Source of the DNA: Hyposmocoma kahamanoa
Lineage: Eukaryota > Arthropoda > Insecta > Lepidoptera > Cosmopterigidae
Direction: 5' to 3'
Length of the DNA: 64,000 bases
Assembly (NCBI RefSeq): GCF_003589595.1
Contig: NW_020654810.1
Coordinates: 7,404,668-7,468,667 of the forward strand
Shown: piece by piece, positions 11,001 through 23,700 of the stretch
Layout: every line of letters begins with the position of its first letter
Numbering within the stretch: position 1 is the first letter of the stretch
Notes under the pieces: model-generated
What the model saw: only the letters and a program-made list of their open reading frames with translations
Database searches by the model: none
What the model was told of the DNA's origin: nothing
Position numbers and translations under genes: made by a program

Positions 11001-14000
11001 GTAGACTCTGCTATTTAGTGAGTATTGTGAGAGCGCAATGTGATATAAAAAAAACTGACTTATTAAATTTTAAAGCTGCAGAGCTGTTGAATTACCTGAA
11101 AGGGACAGAAAACAATATATATAGACAAATAGGAAATGAAACTATTTTTCCGGATTTAAATCGCTTATATTTGTTTTTTCAAACAAACCGACGTTTCGGG
11201 CTCTTTACAGGTCCCATGGTCATGGTTGACTGAAGTCGTACAGTCATCAACCAGTTATGTCTAATATTAATGCAAACCACCCTATTTTGTCACTATAGTC
11301 AAATAGTCAGTTTAATTAAATACCTTATTTTTAATTTTGCAAAGAAACATTCTAATTTACGCTACATTACGTTTTACAAATTATTTTATTGAATGAATTT
11401 TTATTAAGTTATAATTAATTAATAATAGAAATTAGAATAAATTAAAACATATTAATTAGTACTGCAGGCTTATATCTGTTTGGGATTTTTCATCAGAGGA
11501 AATACTTTTGTTTGAAAAACAAATATACGCGATTTAAATTCGGAAAAATAGTTTCATTTCCTATGTGTAACAATCGCGAAAATCTAAGAACTCGATATAT
11601 AGACTAATGTTCGTAGGTATGTTAGGCAGGACGAACAAATTATAATCTTATATTATTGCTGGTTATATAATCACAAAGAACATTAATGCAAGACGTATAA
11701 TAATAACGTATAATAAAGACGTATAATATTAACCTAAGACCACAAGAGTTAAAATCGTATTAAAATTTGTGAGTTTGAGAATGAATGAAGGTAGGATATT
11801 GTACAAGGAGACGGGGTACTTGTTACAATCGGAAAAAATGTGATCGGAGTTTCTTCGTCCAGCCAGCATCGCAAAGCGAACTGTCCCTTATTCTACAGAT
11901 GGTTTATAGACGATGCCTTTGATTTTGATTGACATATATTCTGCTTTTTAATCAACCTCGGAGTTTTCTTTCGAGGGCCCACGCCCGTGTTTTTGATGCG
12001 ATTTTCCTTAACCCTTCGTTTACAATATTTAAGTCCATTGCTTTGTGACAGCTGTAGAGCTCCTTCCTTGTGACAGAGTTCGTCCAGGTACTACCACTTA
12101 GCCTGTATCTGCTGCCAAGCAGTAATGTAAGCATTACTGCATTTCAGTTTTAAACGGTAAGGGTGCTGGTGAAATTAGAGGCACATGGAACTTTTCAACT
12201 TGTGTCTCAGGGCGACGGGTGCAGTGCCCCTCAGATCTTTGCAATTTAAAGCTCTGAGTACGCACGTCACACGACTCGTTCATCCCGTCACTGGGTATCA
12301 TAAAAAAAGAAGATAATAGAAAATTGAACTATTATTTCGTATCTAAATCGCATATATTCGTTTTTACAAATAAAAGGTTTGTTAGAAAAAAATTAAAGTT
12401 CAGCACCGTCGCTCACTAGTCTAGGCGGCACTGAATGACAATTTGCACCAGACGCTTACTTTCGTGCCTTCATTGACTTAATTGAGTGTTGATCAACACA
12501 ACGTCTGGTTACTAATGCAGCTGTAGCTTTTAATCATTTAAAGGTCAATTACGTGCGTTTCAATCAACCAGACCATTTTTTCAATACGCGCAGATTTGGG
12601 CCATTGTTTATTATTCTGCGCAACATTCGACAAGAGTTTTAACTCGTGGGTGGATTGACGCTTTTCACCTGGCGAATGGTTGAATCGAAAATCGTTCCAC
12701 AAGTTTTCTTTTCAAAGAAGACAGTGTTATTGAACGGTTTATTTTCCTGGCCAATGTAAGGTTGACATCACACTTATCGACATGGAATCGTATTAAGCCG
12801 GTCAGAACAAGCATTGTGTCCTCGTTATAAGAGCGTAAAGACGTTATATCGGCGCTTATGACTTCCTGGCCGGTCGCGACTTAAGCCGATTCTGCGTTAA
12901 TAAGTGTAGTGATTCCCTAATAGAGACGATTGTCTCTGTTCAGAATAATAGATATTAAATTCGTGCGCTTGGTGTTGGGTCATGGAAAAAAATCCATTCT
13001 GAAAAAATCTAGTTATTCAGAAAAATAAATATTTTTTAGGATACTTTTCGAATATTTTTCCACATTTGACTTTGACACCTGTCAAAAGTTAAAGTTACTG
13101 AACGAAAAGATGGAGCCGTTATAAAGGTATTTTTTCGCTGTTGTGAAATCGTTTTAATTCCCGTTTTTTAAGTGGTTTTTAGCTGTACATGTTTATTTTA
13201 TAATTCAGGCTAATACAATTTAAAAAGATATTTCTAAACGTAGAACATAATATGAGCCTTCGAAATTATATTTTTCTAATTTTAAATTTTTCGGGAATTA
13301 TCCTGGAAAAATTTCCACTATTTGAAATTTTTCGGAAAATTACCCCACAGTAAGTGCGCTAAACCTGCAATAGGTTAAATGAAAATTTAATTAATGTGCA
13401 CTAGTATTTACTAGCAACGCGTGATGCAAAAAAAGATAGGTACACTTTATAGATAACTAGCTGATGCTCGCGACTTGGTCTGCGTAGTATAAAATACTTC
13501 GAGTAGCCTACTGTACTACTTAAGAAATTATTCTTCTTAATCTTAGTAACGCACACACACTCAACCCCCGCACTAGGGAAACCCTGTGTCGTAGGGAAAC
13601 CATGGACACACACATAGACAACCACAAATTACACCCCAACTCACGAGATAAACAAATGTAGGCCATATAAATATTTCTCCCAGCCCGCGAGAGTCGAACC
13701 TGGGACCGCTGCGTAGGAGTCCGGTATGTAAACTGGGGTGTAGCTTAGGATGCGTAGCGAGAGGTACTTTCATAAATATAAAGTGGAATAATCTTCAAAA
13801 CTTGGTTTATTGTATTCTTTCACATATTTTCAGCGTTGTAACCCAACGCGCGCAATATCACGAACTATCAAGATGTTCTCTTCTTTTCTTATTTCATTTT
13901 TCAAAAAACATTCTAATTACAAAACTATATTCACTCAGCCAGTGATTCTACTCATAGAGTAGAGTCTAGACTACAGTACGCGTTCGGCCACAGAGGCAGT

Positions 14001-17000
14001 TTGATTCAGATGAGTTCTCCATATAATCTTTCATCTCCAATTTCACCCTCTTTAAGATTTATTTTTGGGACAGAATGTAGCCTATGTTCTTCTCCTAGGT
14101 CCCATCTATGTCAACACCCAAATTCATCAAAATAGGTGTGACGGTTTAGGTGTAAAGGTAACAGACAGAGCCACTTTCGCATTTATAATATTAGTTTGAA
14201 TAGTTTCGACTACAGGTGTGTTCATTGTTTTGTTACTATTAATTAAGGGCAGGTTTTGAGCATGTTAAATATGCGCAAGCGCATAATAACAGGTTATTTG
14301 GTGAGTGTTCACGTTCGGATTCCCACTTGCGTAACGTTTTTACGGTTCGCTGCATGAATATAGTGCGCGTTACTCATTCAGAGCCGATCAGCTCGCGACC
14401 GCAAACTGACATTGTATACGGTTTGCAGGCAAAGTTAACGATTAAAAACAAACAAATTACAATGCACATACCTCTTTATCCTATTCGATGTGCGGTTAGG
14501 GCAATTTACAATCTGGGCCCCAGATTGTCTTTGAGAGATAAGTTTAAGGAAATTAATATTCTTAAACTAGCCACAGTATATTTATAAAAATGTAATTTAT
14601 GTTAAGAGGAATAGTAAATTCTTTATGAAAAATAAATAACGCACACACTCGCACACACTCAACATAGTCGTGAACCAGCCGTGACCGTGACTGTCAGTCA
14701 ACCGTGATCATGGGACCTGTAAAGGGCCCAAAACGTCGGTTTGTTTGAAAAAACATATATACGCGATTTGAATCCGGAAAAAATAGTTTCATTTCCTATA
14801 ATGATAACAATATTCTGTCCATCACACCAAACACCTAGTCCAAACTAGGGCATTTCCTGTATTGTGAGTAACAGAGCAACGTAATTCACTCCCAGGTCCA
14901 ATTTAAGAAAGTTCATGTCCAAAATTGCTCCTATCGGGAATTGAATCCGGGACCTCCACATTCAGCGACCACAGCACCGTTCATCCACCGAGGTTGTCGA
15001 TTGTTTATGATTAATTTCGACACTGACCAATAACTTAAGAGTCACTCCATACTACAGATCGTAACTCCGAAAAAGGTCAAAATCTCGTCCTAAGTCTAGA
15101 TAGCGCAGATCAATAGCTTGGAAGTAATTTGTATTATGTAAATGGTCCTGGATATCAATTAATTCCTCTTTAATATGAAATACAAGTAGTCGTTCTTTTC
15201 CTATATTATTAAAATATATATACATATAACCGTCATTGTGAATAAAAACCGCCGAAGTATTTTAATAACCGGCAATCTATCTCACCACCGCTCCACATGT
15301 CTTTCAACCCTGACATTGGCAAAATCGTCGCGCAAAACGACGGAGCCATAGATAGACACAAAAGTTGAAGTTGAAGTTGTAATATTATTCAGTGTTGACA
15401 ATGGTTAAATTTGTTTTCTGAATTTTGACAAATATGCGTATCATTAGGTGGCATTTGTGTTACAAACTAATTTATAAATTAACGTTTGCTAATTAATATA
15501 GATAGATGGCGCTAATCCTAAACAAAATTAAGAGAACAGCCGGTACTAGCCATAAAAGTCTGTGCAATAAGCGCCATCTAGTTGATATGTTTGTTATCAC
15601 TAGAAATTAGAGCAGCTGGGATAAATTCCAGCTATTCGACGTAAAATAAAATAGTTACTATAATTTTAACCTTATTTACCAAGTTTTATTGGAATCGGTT
15701 ACCGGAAAGTGTGCGAAACCGAATTCATCCTCTAGTTTGTCACCTGTAGAGGTGGAATATTTTCTTCAAATTTAAATGGGACCAGTACTGACGTACCCTC
15801 GTTCCAACAAAAAAAAGAATCATTTAAATCGTTTCACAAGTGCCAGAGTAATCGCTTAACATATACACAAATATACAGTCGAATTGAGAACCTCCTCCTT
15901 TTTTACGTCGGTTAAAAATTGGTATTTGATACTCGTTGCGACATCTAGTGTAACAATAATCAGTCTTATTCACCTATTGGCGAATGATTTCTATTGACGG
16001 CTAATTAGATGCCTGGTATCGCGCATAAATACACCGTTGAATATCTGTTTTGCACACAGTACCCGTCCAGCAGTCTCGGCTGTCATATTTACAACTCGGA
16101 AAACTACGCCATACTTACCATACCATACTTACCTACTTACGTACTTGATGTGTCATACGTTATTGTTGAACGTTTATTGCTTCGGAACTTCGGAAGATTT
16201 TATACGTGTTTACACTGTATCATCGTTGTTTACCATCAATGGACGGGCTGGTGTGAGGGGCTTATCAATTGAGTATTAGGGCGCGTTCAAATTAGCCGCT
16301 GCTAGAAGCGCTGCGGCCGCGCTTCTGAAGTTGACCAAATTTTTAGATGTTTATGATGTTTTATCTTTCGACTCAGTTACGCGATGGATCCTGACAAACA
16401 AAACATTACTTTTACCTGGTTCTAGAGGCACACACTTCACATATAGGTATTAAAAATGACTCACCTGCTATGTTTTTTTGCAGTTGTAGTGTCAGTTTCA
16501 AAATTGTCAATAAATTTAAGACATCAATTTTCCTATGACTTTTTTATCCAAAAGATTGGAATAACTGGCGGAACTGCTATCCCATATTGCAGGGTGTTGT
16601 TTTACATTATCTATAAATTCTTTAATTCGATTTCCATCAATCGTGGTCATTTTGAAAAATTAACATGTACACCTCACTACAACCTAGCGTGACTGCAGCG
16701 CGACTGTCGCGCGACCGCCGCGCGGCTGCACCGCGTCTAACAGCGGCTAATTTGAATGCGCCCTTAGGGTAGTTATTCAATACTAAGTCATCATTATCAT
16801 TAACCGATTATAAAGTCAATGTCAAATAATCTTTATTTCATAGACAAGCAAATTACACTTGATATAGTCACGTTGATTCACTACTGAAACTGATTCCCCT
16901 GATAAGAACGAATAAGAAACTCTAGGGATGCTGTTTGTAAATAAATATTTGTGTACGTTTTCATTTACAATATTTGTTTCAAATATCATAGATCGAGACA

Positions 17001-20000
17001 ACCTGCAAGAGCTGAACGGGTCCTACCATGGACTTTTATCATCCAAGTACGCAGAAACTGTATTAGTGTACAGTTTTTGTTTCACTGTAGTTTTAAACCT
17101 CGTAAGAAAACGGTTACCATGCTGGACTTCTACGCAGAGGTCTCGAGTTCGATTCCCGAGTCGGGAGAAATATTTTTATGGCCTACTTCTATTTTTCTCG
17201 TGAGTTTGGGTGTAATTTGTGGTTGTCTATATGTATGTCCATGGCACCCGCGGTACAGGGTTTCCCTAGTGCGAGGCTATGGTGTGTGCCACAAAAGTTA
17301 CTCCCGCCGTGCGCCCGACCCGACACGCGCCCGACCCGCACCCACTGTCAGTGTGTTTTACATAAATTATGACTTTGTGAAGGTGACTGCCAAAAATATG
17401 ACTATTCTTGACAGTTCGTTTATTTTTATTCTTGTATTGTTTATCAATATTTTTCATTAAAAAAAATACTATTCTTCTTAATGTAAATATTTATTTTCTA
17501 AATGTATTTACGCCCCACTGCTGACACGGTTCTCTTCTAATAGAGTTGTATACCTATTATAGAAGAAAGCAATGTCATTGATTGTGTGCTGGCAAAGCGG
17601 CCGTCACCTTGTCGGTGTACCAATGACCTTGTGAAGGTTGCAGGAAGCGTTCGCTTGCAAGCCGCCCGGTACAATCAAAATCAAAGATGTTGAAATTAAT
17701 ATTCATCTGAAAACAATTTGAACGTACACCTTAAAATCATTGATATATAGTTGGTTTTTGTTGTTAAATGTTTGGACATTTGTGAACACATAGAAGGCTC
17801 AGATTAATTGCTGTTAAGCATGAGTACGCTGTCGCGTTCTGTTCTAGGTCCAGCTGATAATGAATATAATGATAAGAATATGAAAAGATCGCACCGAAAT
17901 CTTGTCACAACGCCTGCAACACCAGAGGCGTCACGAGCGCGTTGCCGACCCATTAGGACCCTTCTCAAACCCCTTTTAAAGTACTCCATGCTGTATTCCT
18001 GCGGGAAAACCCCGACAGGGAGTTCATTCCACAATCTAATTGTACGTGGGAGAAAGCTCCTCTGAAACCGTAGAATGCGAGATCGACTCGGTTCCAGAGT
18101 GTGAGGATGGACTCTCTGCCGGTGGCGAGCGGTGCGATGGTAAAATGTTGCTGGCATCATGTCAAACAGTTCTTCAGAACATTGGCCATTGTACAAGCGA
18201 TAGAAAAGACATAGGGAGGCAAAGTCTCTCCTCCAAGACAGTGGTTCAATATCGTCTGTAAGCACAGGATCGTCAACAATTGCTCATAGCACGTCTTTGA
18301 ACCGCGTTAAAGGGCCCAAGCTGGCATCCAGGAGCTCCCGCCCAAAGATAGCAGCAGTATTCAATGTGGGGACGGACTTGTGACTTATAAAGTAGCAGTC
18401 TCTGCTCCGAAGTGAAATACCGCCTGTTGACTACACCAAGCTTTTTGGACGCCAGCTTGACTTTGCCATCTTAGTGACTACGGAACTGAACGTCACAAGA
18501 GATGTCGACACCAAAGACGCCGATGTTTTCAAGTTTTTACGAATAGCAAGGCTTTTGTATAAATATCTGAGCTGCATAAATGTTTGTATGGGGTCTCTTC
18601 ACAGCGGGTGTGGCGCGGGTACACACATAGGAAGGTAGGTAAGGTAGGTTAAAGTAACATAATTAATAAATGAGAATCTCGGTTTTTTAAATTTAAAGTT
18701 ATTTTCAGAAACATAAAACTTCATTTCCCGAAAGAGGACTTTTTAGTTTAAGTACTCTATTGGTTTTAATGTGCGAATATAAGACAATTCCTTGAACACT
18801 ACGCGATCGAAATTATCTGAAACATAACTTTCTGAGTAGAGTTGGTTATAGTTGTGCAAGAAGGCAGACTTAGAACAAAAAGAAACAAATTCTTTGGAAT
18901 TCTCTTTTCATCACTGTACACTTGCGTAAAAACCTTATTGGCTTATCTAATCGAGTTAAGTAGACTACAAAGATGTTACGATCATTTTGTTGCACTGATG
19001 TTGTACTATATATCTGTAATATTAAGTTATTGAATATCATGATATTTTACTACCATGATATTCAATTATTTTTGTGAAATTACTAGTTTTGTTATAATTA
19101 TTAATTACTTCGATTAAACAATTAAAGCGACATCTCTAGTCAGCCGCTGATAGTTGTAAAGATACCTGGCTGAGTGAAGAAAATCTTTCATGGATTTCTC
19201 ACAGATTATGCTACGACAAGAAAGTCGTTAAAACAAAAAAACAAATATCTGCAACAAGCATATAGAGAAATACGTAAGGCCTGCTGGTTCGTTCCGTAGT
19301 TTAGATAGGAGAGCCTCAGCCACGGTATGGCGAGGTCGCTGGTTTTCTTTGTCTTCGATCTTTGTATTAATAATTACAAGTGATCTATAGCTGCCCATTC
19401 TGATTCCATATTTTTATATGTATAAATATACACGTATACCTAAAGTTATATAACTTTTATGATTCAACTTTCATCGTGACTGACCAAATTAAGTTTTTGA
19501 TAAAATTTTGCGATTATTTTTTAGAGCCACGGGAAAATCTAAATTTTTTTTCGTATTTTATTTGCACTCGACAGACGAGTGATTATACTCCTCGTATTAC
19601 AAAATGACGTTAATGATCGCGGAACGCTCCATTTCGTCCAATTTATGCCGTAAGAGCGCAAATTGTATGTTACTATGTCGACTAGATACTTAACATTCAA
19701 TGACCATCGTATTACCTAATATCAACGTGAGAGGGTTACCATTCTGAAATTTTAATAGTCCAGACTAAAAGCCTAATATTTGCAAGAAAGTCTGGACTTT
19801 TTAGTAACAAAATAAAATCGAAAATCTTTCTCTTGCGGCAGCAGAATGGACAAACACGGGTTACAACATTTTTATGTGTAGAATTGCGAAGTGTGAATTG
19901 CTACCTCAAGCCGAACAAATGACAAATCCTGACAGAAGGTCAAAAGCCAGACATGTCCGGACAAATCCGAAAGGACGGTAACCCTATGTGAGTAGGCAGT

Positions 20001-20737
20001 TTCAATCTAAGGGTCATATTCCAGAACTCTACTCAATGCTCAAATCAGGACTTGAGTATGGTTTAAAGCACTCGAAATCATACTCAAGTCCCTGCCATTA
20101 GGGTCGTATTTCCAGTGCTTGTGTTGCCAGTGCAATCCTGACTTAAGCATTGAATAGAGTTCTAGAATACGACCCTAAGACTGTTATCAGACGGATTGCA
20201 TGTGTGTTTTAGAATAGGAGTACTAGTACGTAATAATTATAGTAATATAACTCTTGCTAGTCACGAAATATATTTTCGATATTATAGATAAATAAATAAA
20301 TCGCTTATTTAGCACAAATACAAGCAGAAACGAGCATTTAAAATCACTTCACGGGATAAACACAAAGGCACATAGAACATAAATGAGTACACATTGATAC
20401 AAACACATATTTGCAGAGAAGAAATAGATTTAAAAGTTATGGTATCTATCTGCAACTATTCGTGTTGAAATGGCCCTGACTCAACATAAATACTGTAAAG
20501 TCAACATCGCTGTTTTTCTCCCAGTACAATTTAGTGCATTATCACATCGTGATCGCATCCCAATAAGCAGGAGCGGATTTTCCCTAAGGCCCAGTAGGCC
20601 CGGGTCTAGGGATTTTAGGGGCGGCCAATCGTGACAAAAAATTCACTGATGTTAACAAGCAATAACTAAAAAAGTACCTAAATATTGTAAAGGCTCACGC
20701 GTATTATGGCGGGCCGCACTGCACCGCATCGTGTAAC

Positions 20738-20768
<31 letters not shown>

Positions 20769-23700
20769 TATTTCGGACAGTTATCCATAGTTTGTTAGTA
20801 AAGAACTTAGGAATAAGGTTAGTATTATGCTATTCAAATGCTAAAATTACAATAAAATAAGATAATGTGAAACAAATAAAAAATGAAAAACAAAATAATT
20901 ATACAATTCAAATCCAAACAAAAAAAAACCACAACATTACATATAAAATTATAAAATTGAAAATTATAAAATTGAAAATTAAAAAATTGAAAATTATAAA
21001 ATTGAAAATTACAAAATTGAAAATTACAAAATTGAAATTATAAAATTGAAAATTATACAATTGAAATTAATTTAACATACTCATGTAAACTTACACTAAA
21101 CCGCCTCATGAACTTTCATCCAGTGGGCTGGATGGGGCAATCAATTTTATTAACCACAGTTTTTAGAATGCTGTTGGGGCACCCGCGCACACGTCGCCAA
21201 AGCGAGGCAACCCGCTTCCTCATAATGGCATGAAACCCATCTGTGCGTGACTCAGCGAACATGCCTGAAGCGCTACAGTGTCGCGGTAACTCAGCGTATT
21301 TAGGGTCACCTTATTATACTTCACCCACAGGCTACACGTGTAGAAGGTTTGACAGTATGCTTTAAAAAGCGTTAATTTTACCTCCCCACTATAACGTGCA
21401 AACCTGCGGGCGATCATATTTGCTCTGACTGCAAGGGCTCTCCGTTCTCTTTCAATATCCACCAGATCGGACTGATCATCTTTCACCCAGTGACAATAAT
21501 CTTCCTAAATCACTTTCGTACATTTTATTTATAAAATATAGATAATATGTTACATATCGACGCCTTACTTTCTCAAACTCGTATCTTAAAACACAAAGTT
21601 ACTGAAATGCAACAAATGGATTGTTTATACAAATGTTGCAGGTGATTTCACATCACATTTCCTTTATATTTACACACTGACTTTTACATATTCTTAAAGT
21701 AATGTATCCAAATTAACACCCTTGATAAGAAATTTAAAATTCCATTTCCTGAATAATCACTCTTTATAAGATACGAGTTTCAGAAAGTAAGGCATTGATA
21801 TCTATAATGTAATTTATAATCACTACGTCTGTCTGTCTGTCTGATTGCGATGAACTCAAAAACTACAGAACGGATGCTGGTACTGACTATAATGGCCTAG
21901 GGCCTAGGGCGGCCAAGACTGCAAATCCGCCATTGCCAATAAGCCAAGCCATGCCACACAAATACAATGTACATAAATATTAGGGGTTAAAGTATGAAAT
22001 TGCCGTTTTATTGCNNNNNNNNNNNNNNNNNNNNNNNNNNNNNNNNNNNNNNNNNNNNNNNNNNNNNNNNNNNNNNNNNNNNNNNNNNNNNNNNNNNNNN
22101 NNNNNNNNNNNNNNNNNNNNNNNNNNNNNNNNNNNNNNNNNNNNNNNNNNNNNNNNNNNNNNNNNNNNNNNNNNNNNNNNNNNNNNNNNNNNNNNNNNNN
22201 NNNNNNNNNNNNNNNNNNNNNNNNNNNNNNNNNNNNNNNNNNNNNNNNNNNNNNNNNNNNNNNNNNNNNNNNNNNNNNNNNNNNNNNNNNNNNNNNNNNN
22301 NNNNNNNNNNNNNNNNNNNNNNNNNNNNNNNNNNNNNNNNNNNNNNNNNNNNNNNNNNNNNNNNNNNNNNNNNNNNNNNNNNNNNNNNNNNNNNNNNNNN
22401 NNNNNNNNNNNNNNTTTCAGTACAAATCGGCAATTTCATACTTTAACCCCTATTATGTATACTTAACTCTAAGACTATTGTATATCAATCATTTTAAATG
22501 CGGTTGAATGTAGCAATGTAAGTAATGTTATTAATAGAGAATTAAAAGAAGTTTATTTATTATCTTTATAATTCACGCTTTCGATCATCATAAAATTTTT
22601 ATTTTTTTCCACATTTGGTGGCTTTAGTAAATGAGATAAGCAAGTAAAAAAAATTTTGAATGGAATATTACTAACTTTAAAAAAAATTGTCTCCATGAAG
22701 CGGAATATCCTATGTACAATATTTCCCTCCGTGTCGCATAACCGTGAGACACAGAGTCACCTGCTGCAACTAGATGGCAATGTATTGCAAATGGGTGGTT
22801 GGTGACGAATAGGTGGCGCTATTTATAACTGTAATTGATGGTATAATAGTAACGATAATAATTGTAAATTGGTAACTCTAGTTCAATTTAGAAGAAGGGT
22901 TGATTTGGTTCTCTTTATAGAGTTGAGTTGGTCTGACTTTAGAGTAACTCTATTTTGTGTATTGTCAAAAGTAATTTGAAATACATCCGTTATAAAGCTG
23001 CTCGCTTGCGTTTAATTCCTGCCAATTATAGGCAACACTTATAAACGTGGTAGTTACATAAATCAACAATACACGACCTTATTAAGGAATTTTGTTTATC
23101 CTGGGTGGGTGACATTTCTTATTTACGTCAATAGCACATTAGCTACTTAGCTACACCCTTTTGTTCGAATATCGCCACCAGTGCAACGGAACAAGATAGA
23201 TATGCTGCCGTCTGTAGTTTAAAATAATTTTATTTTAATAATTTCAAGAAAAAATTTAGCACATTTATTTTTAATACCTCTCGCTAACGATGAAAGAAAA
23301 CATTTGTGATGAATCTTGCGCACCCAAGAAGTCCCCAACCCGTACTGGGCCAGAGTGGCGGACTATCGCCTTCTTTTTATCGTCTCGATGGCCCAGAACT
23401 CGTCCATGCCGACCGCGTCTTTGCAGGTGTTAATAAGGCACGCAAGGATGAGGTAAAGTGTCAACGCTATCGTTTGAATCGCACCCACTAACAACTCAGG
23501 TTAGAAATCGTCCTTATGACTATGGCCTTAACCTTCTCCGCAGAGGAGACCAGCAGTGCATTGCTCAGCAGTGGGACACGTAGGTTAATGATTCTGTTGT
23601 TTGTTGTAGACCAGTAATATCGTTATTTTGTTTCAAAACTATGTGAAAATCTAATGCGGTCCCAGACCACTCGTTGCGTGATGTGACTTTACAAAAAATA

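Larger units (their letters stand above)
20568..21935. mobile_element. hAT-like non-autonomous element, 1368 bp, with nested insertions
   Basis: Perfect 8-bp direct repeat CCAATAAG at 20560-20567 and 21936-21943. Ends are CAGGAGCGGATTTTCCC and, in reverse, CAATGGCGGATTTGCAG, the CAG..GGCGGATTT type typical of hAT. No transposase of its own. It carries a LINE fragment (about 20736-21500) and a 248-bp MITE (21554-21801) inside. Confidence 0.75.

Noticed and set aside
21994..22466. Open frames of 143-151 codons across the N run
   Set aside because: They are translations of undetermined bases and have no meaning.
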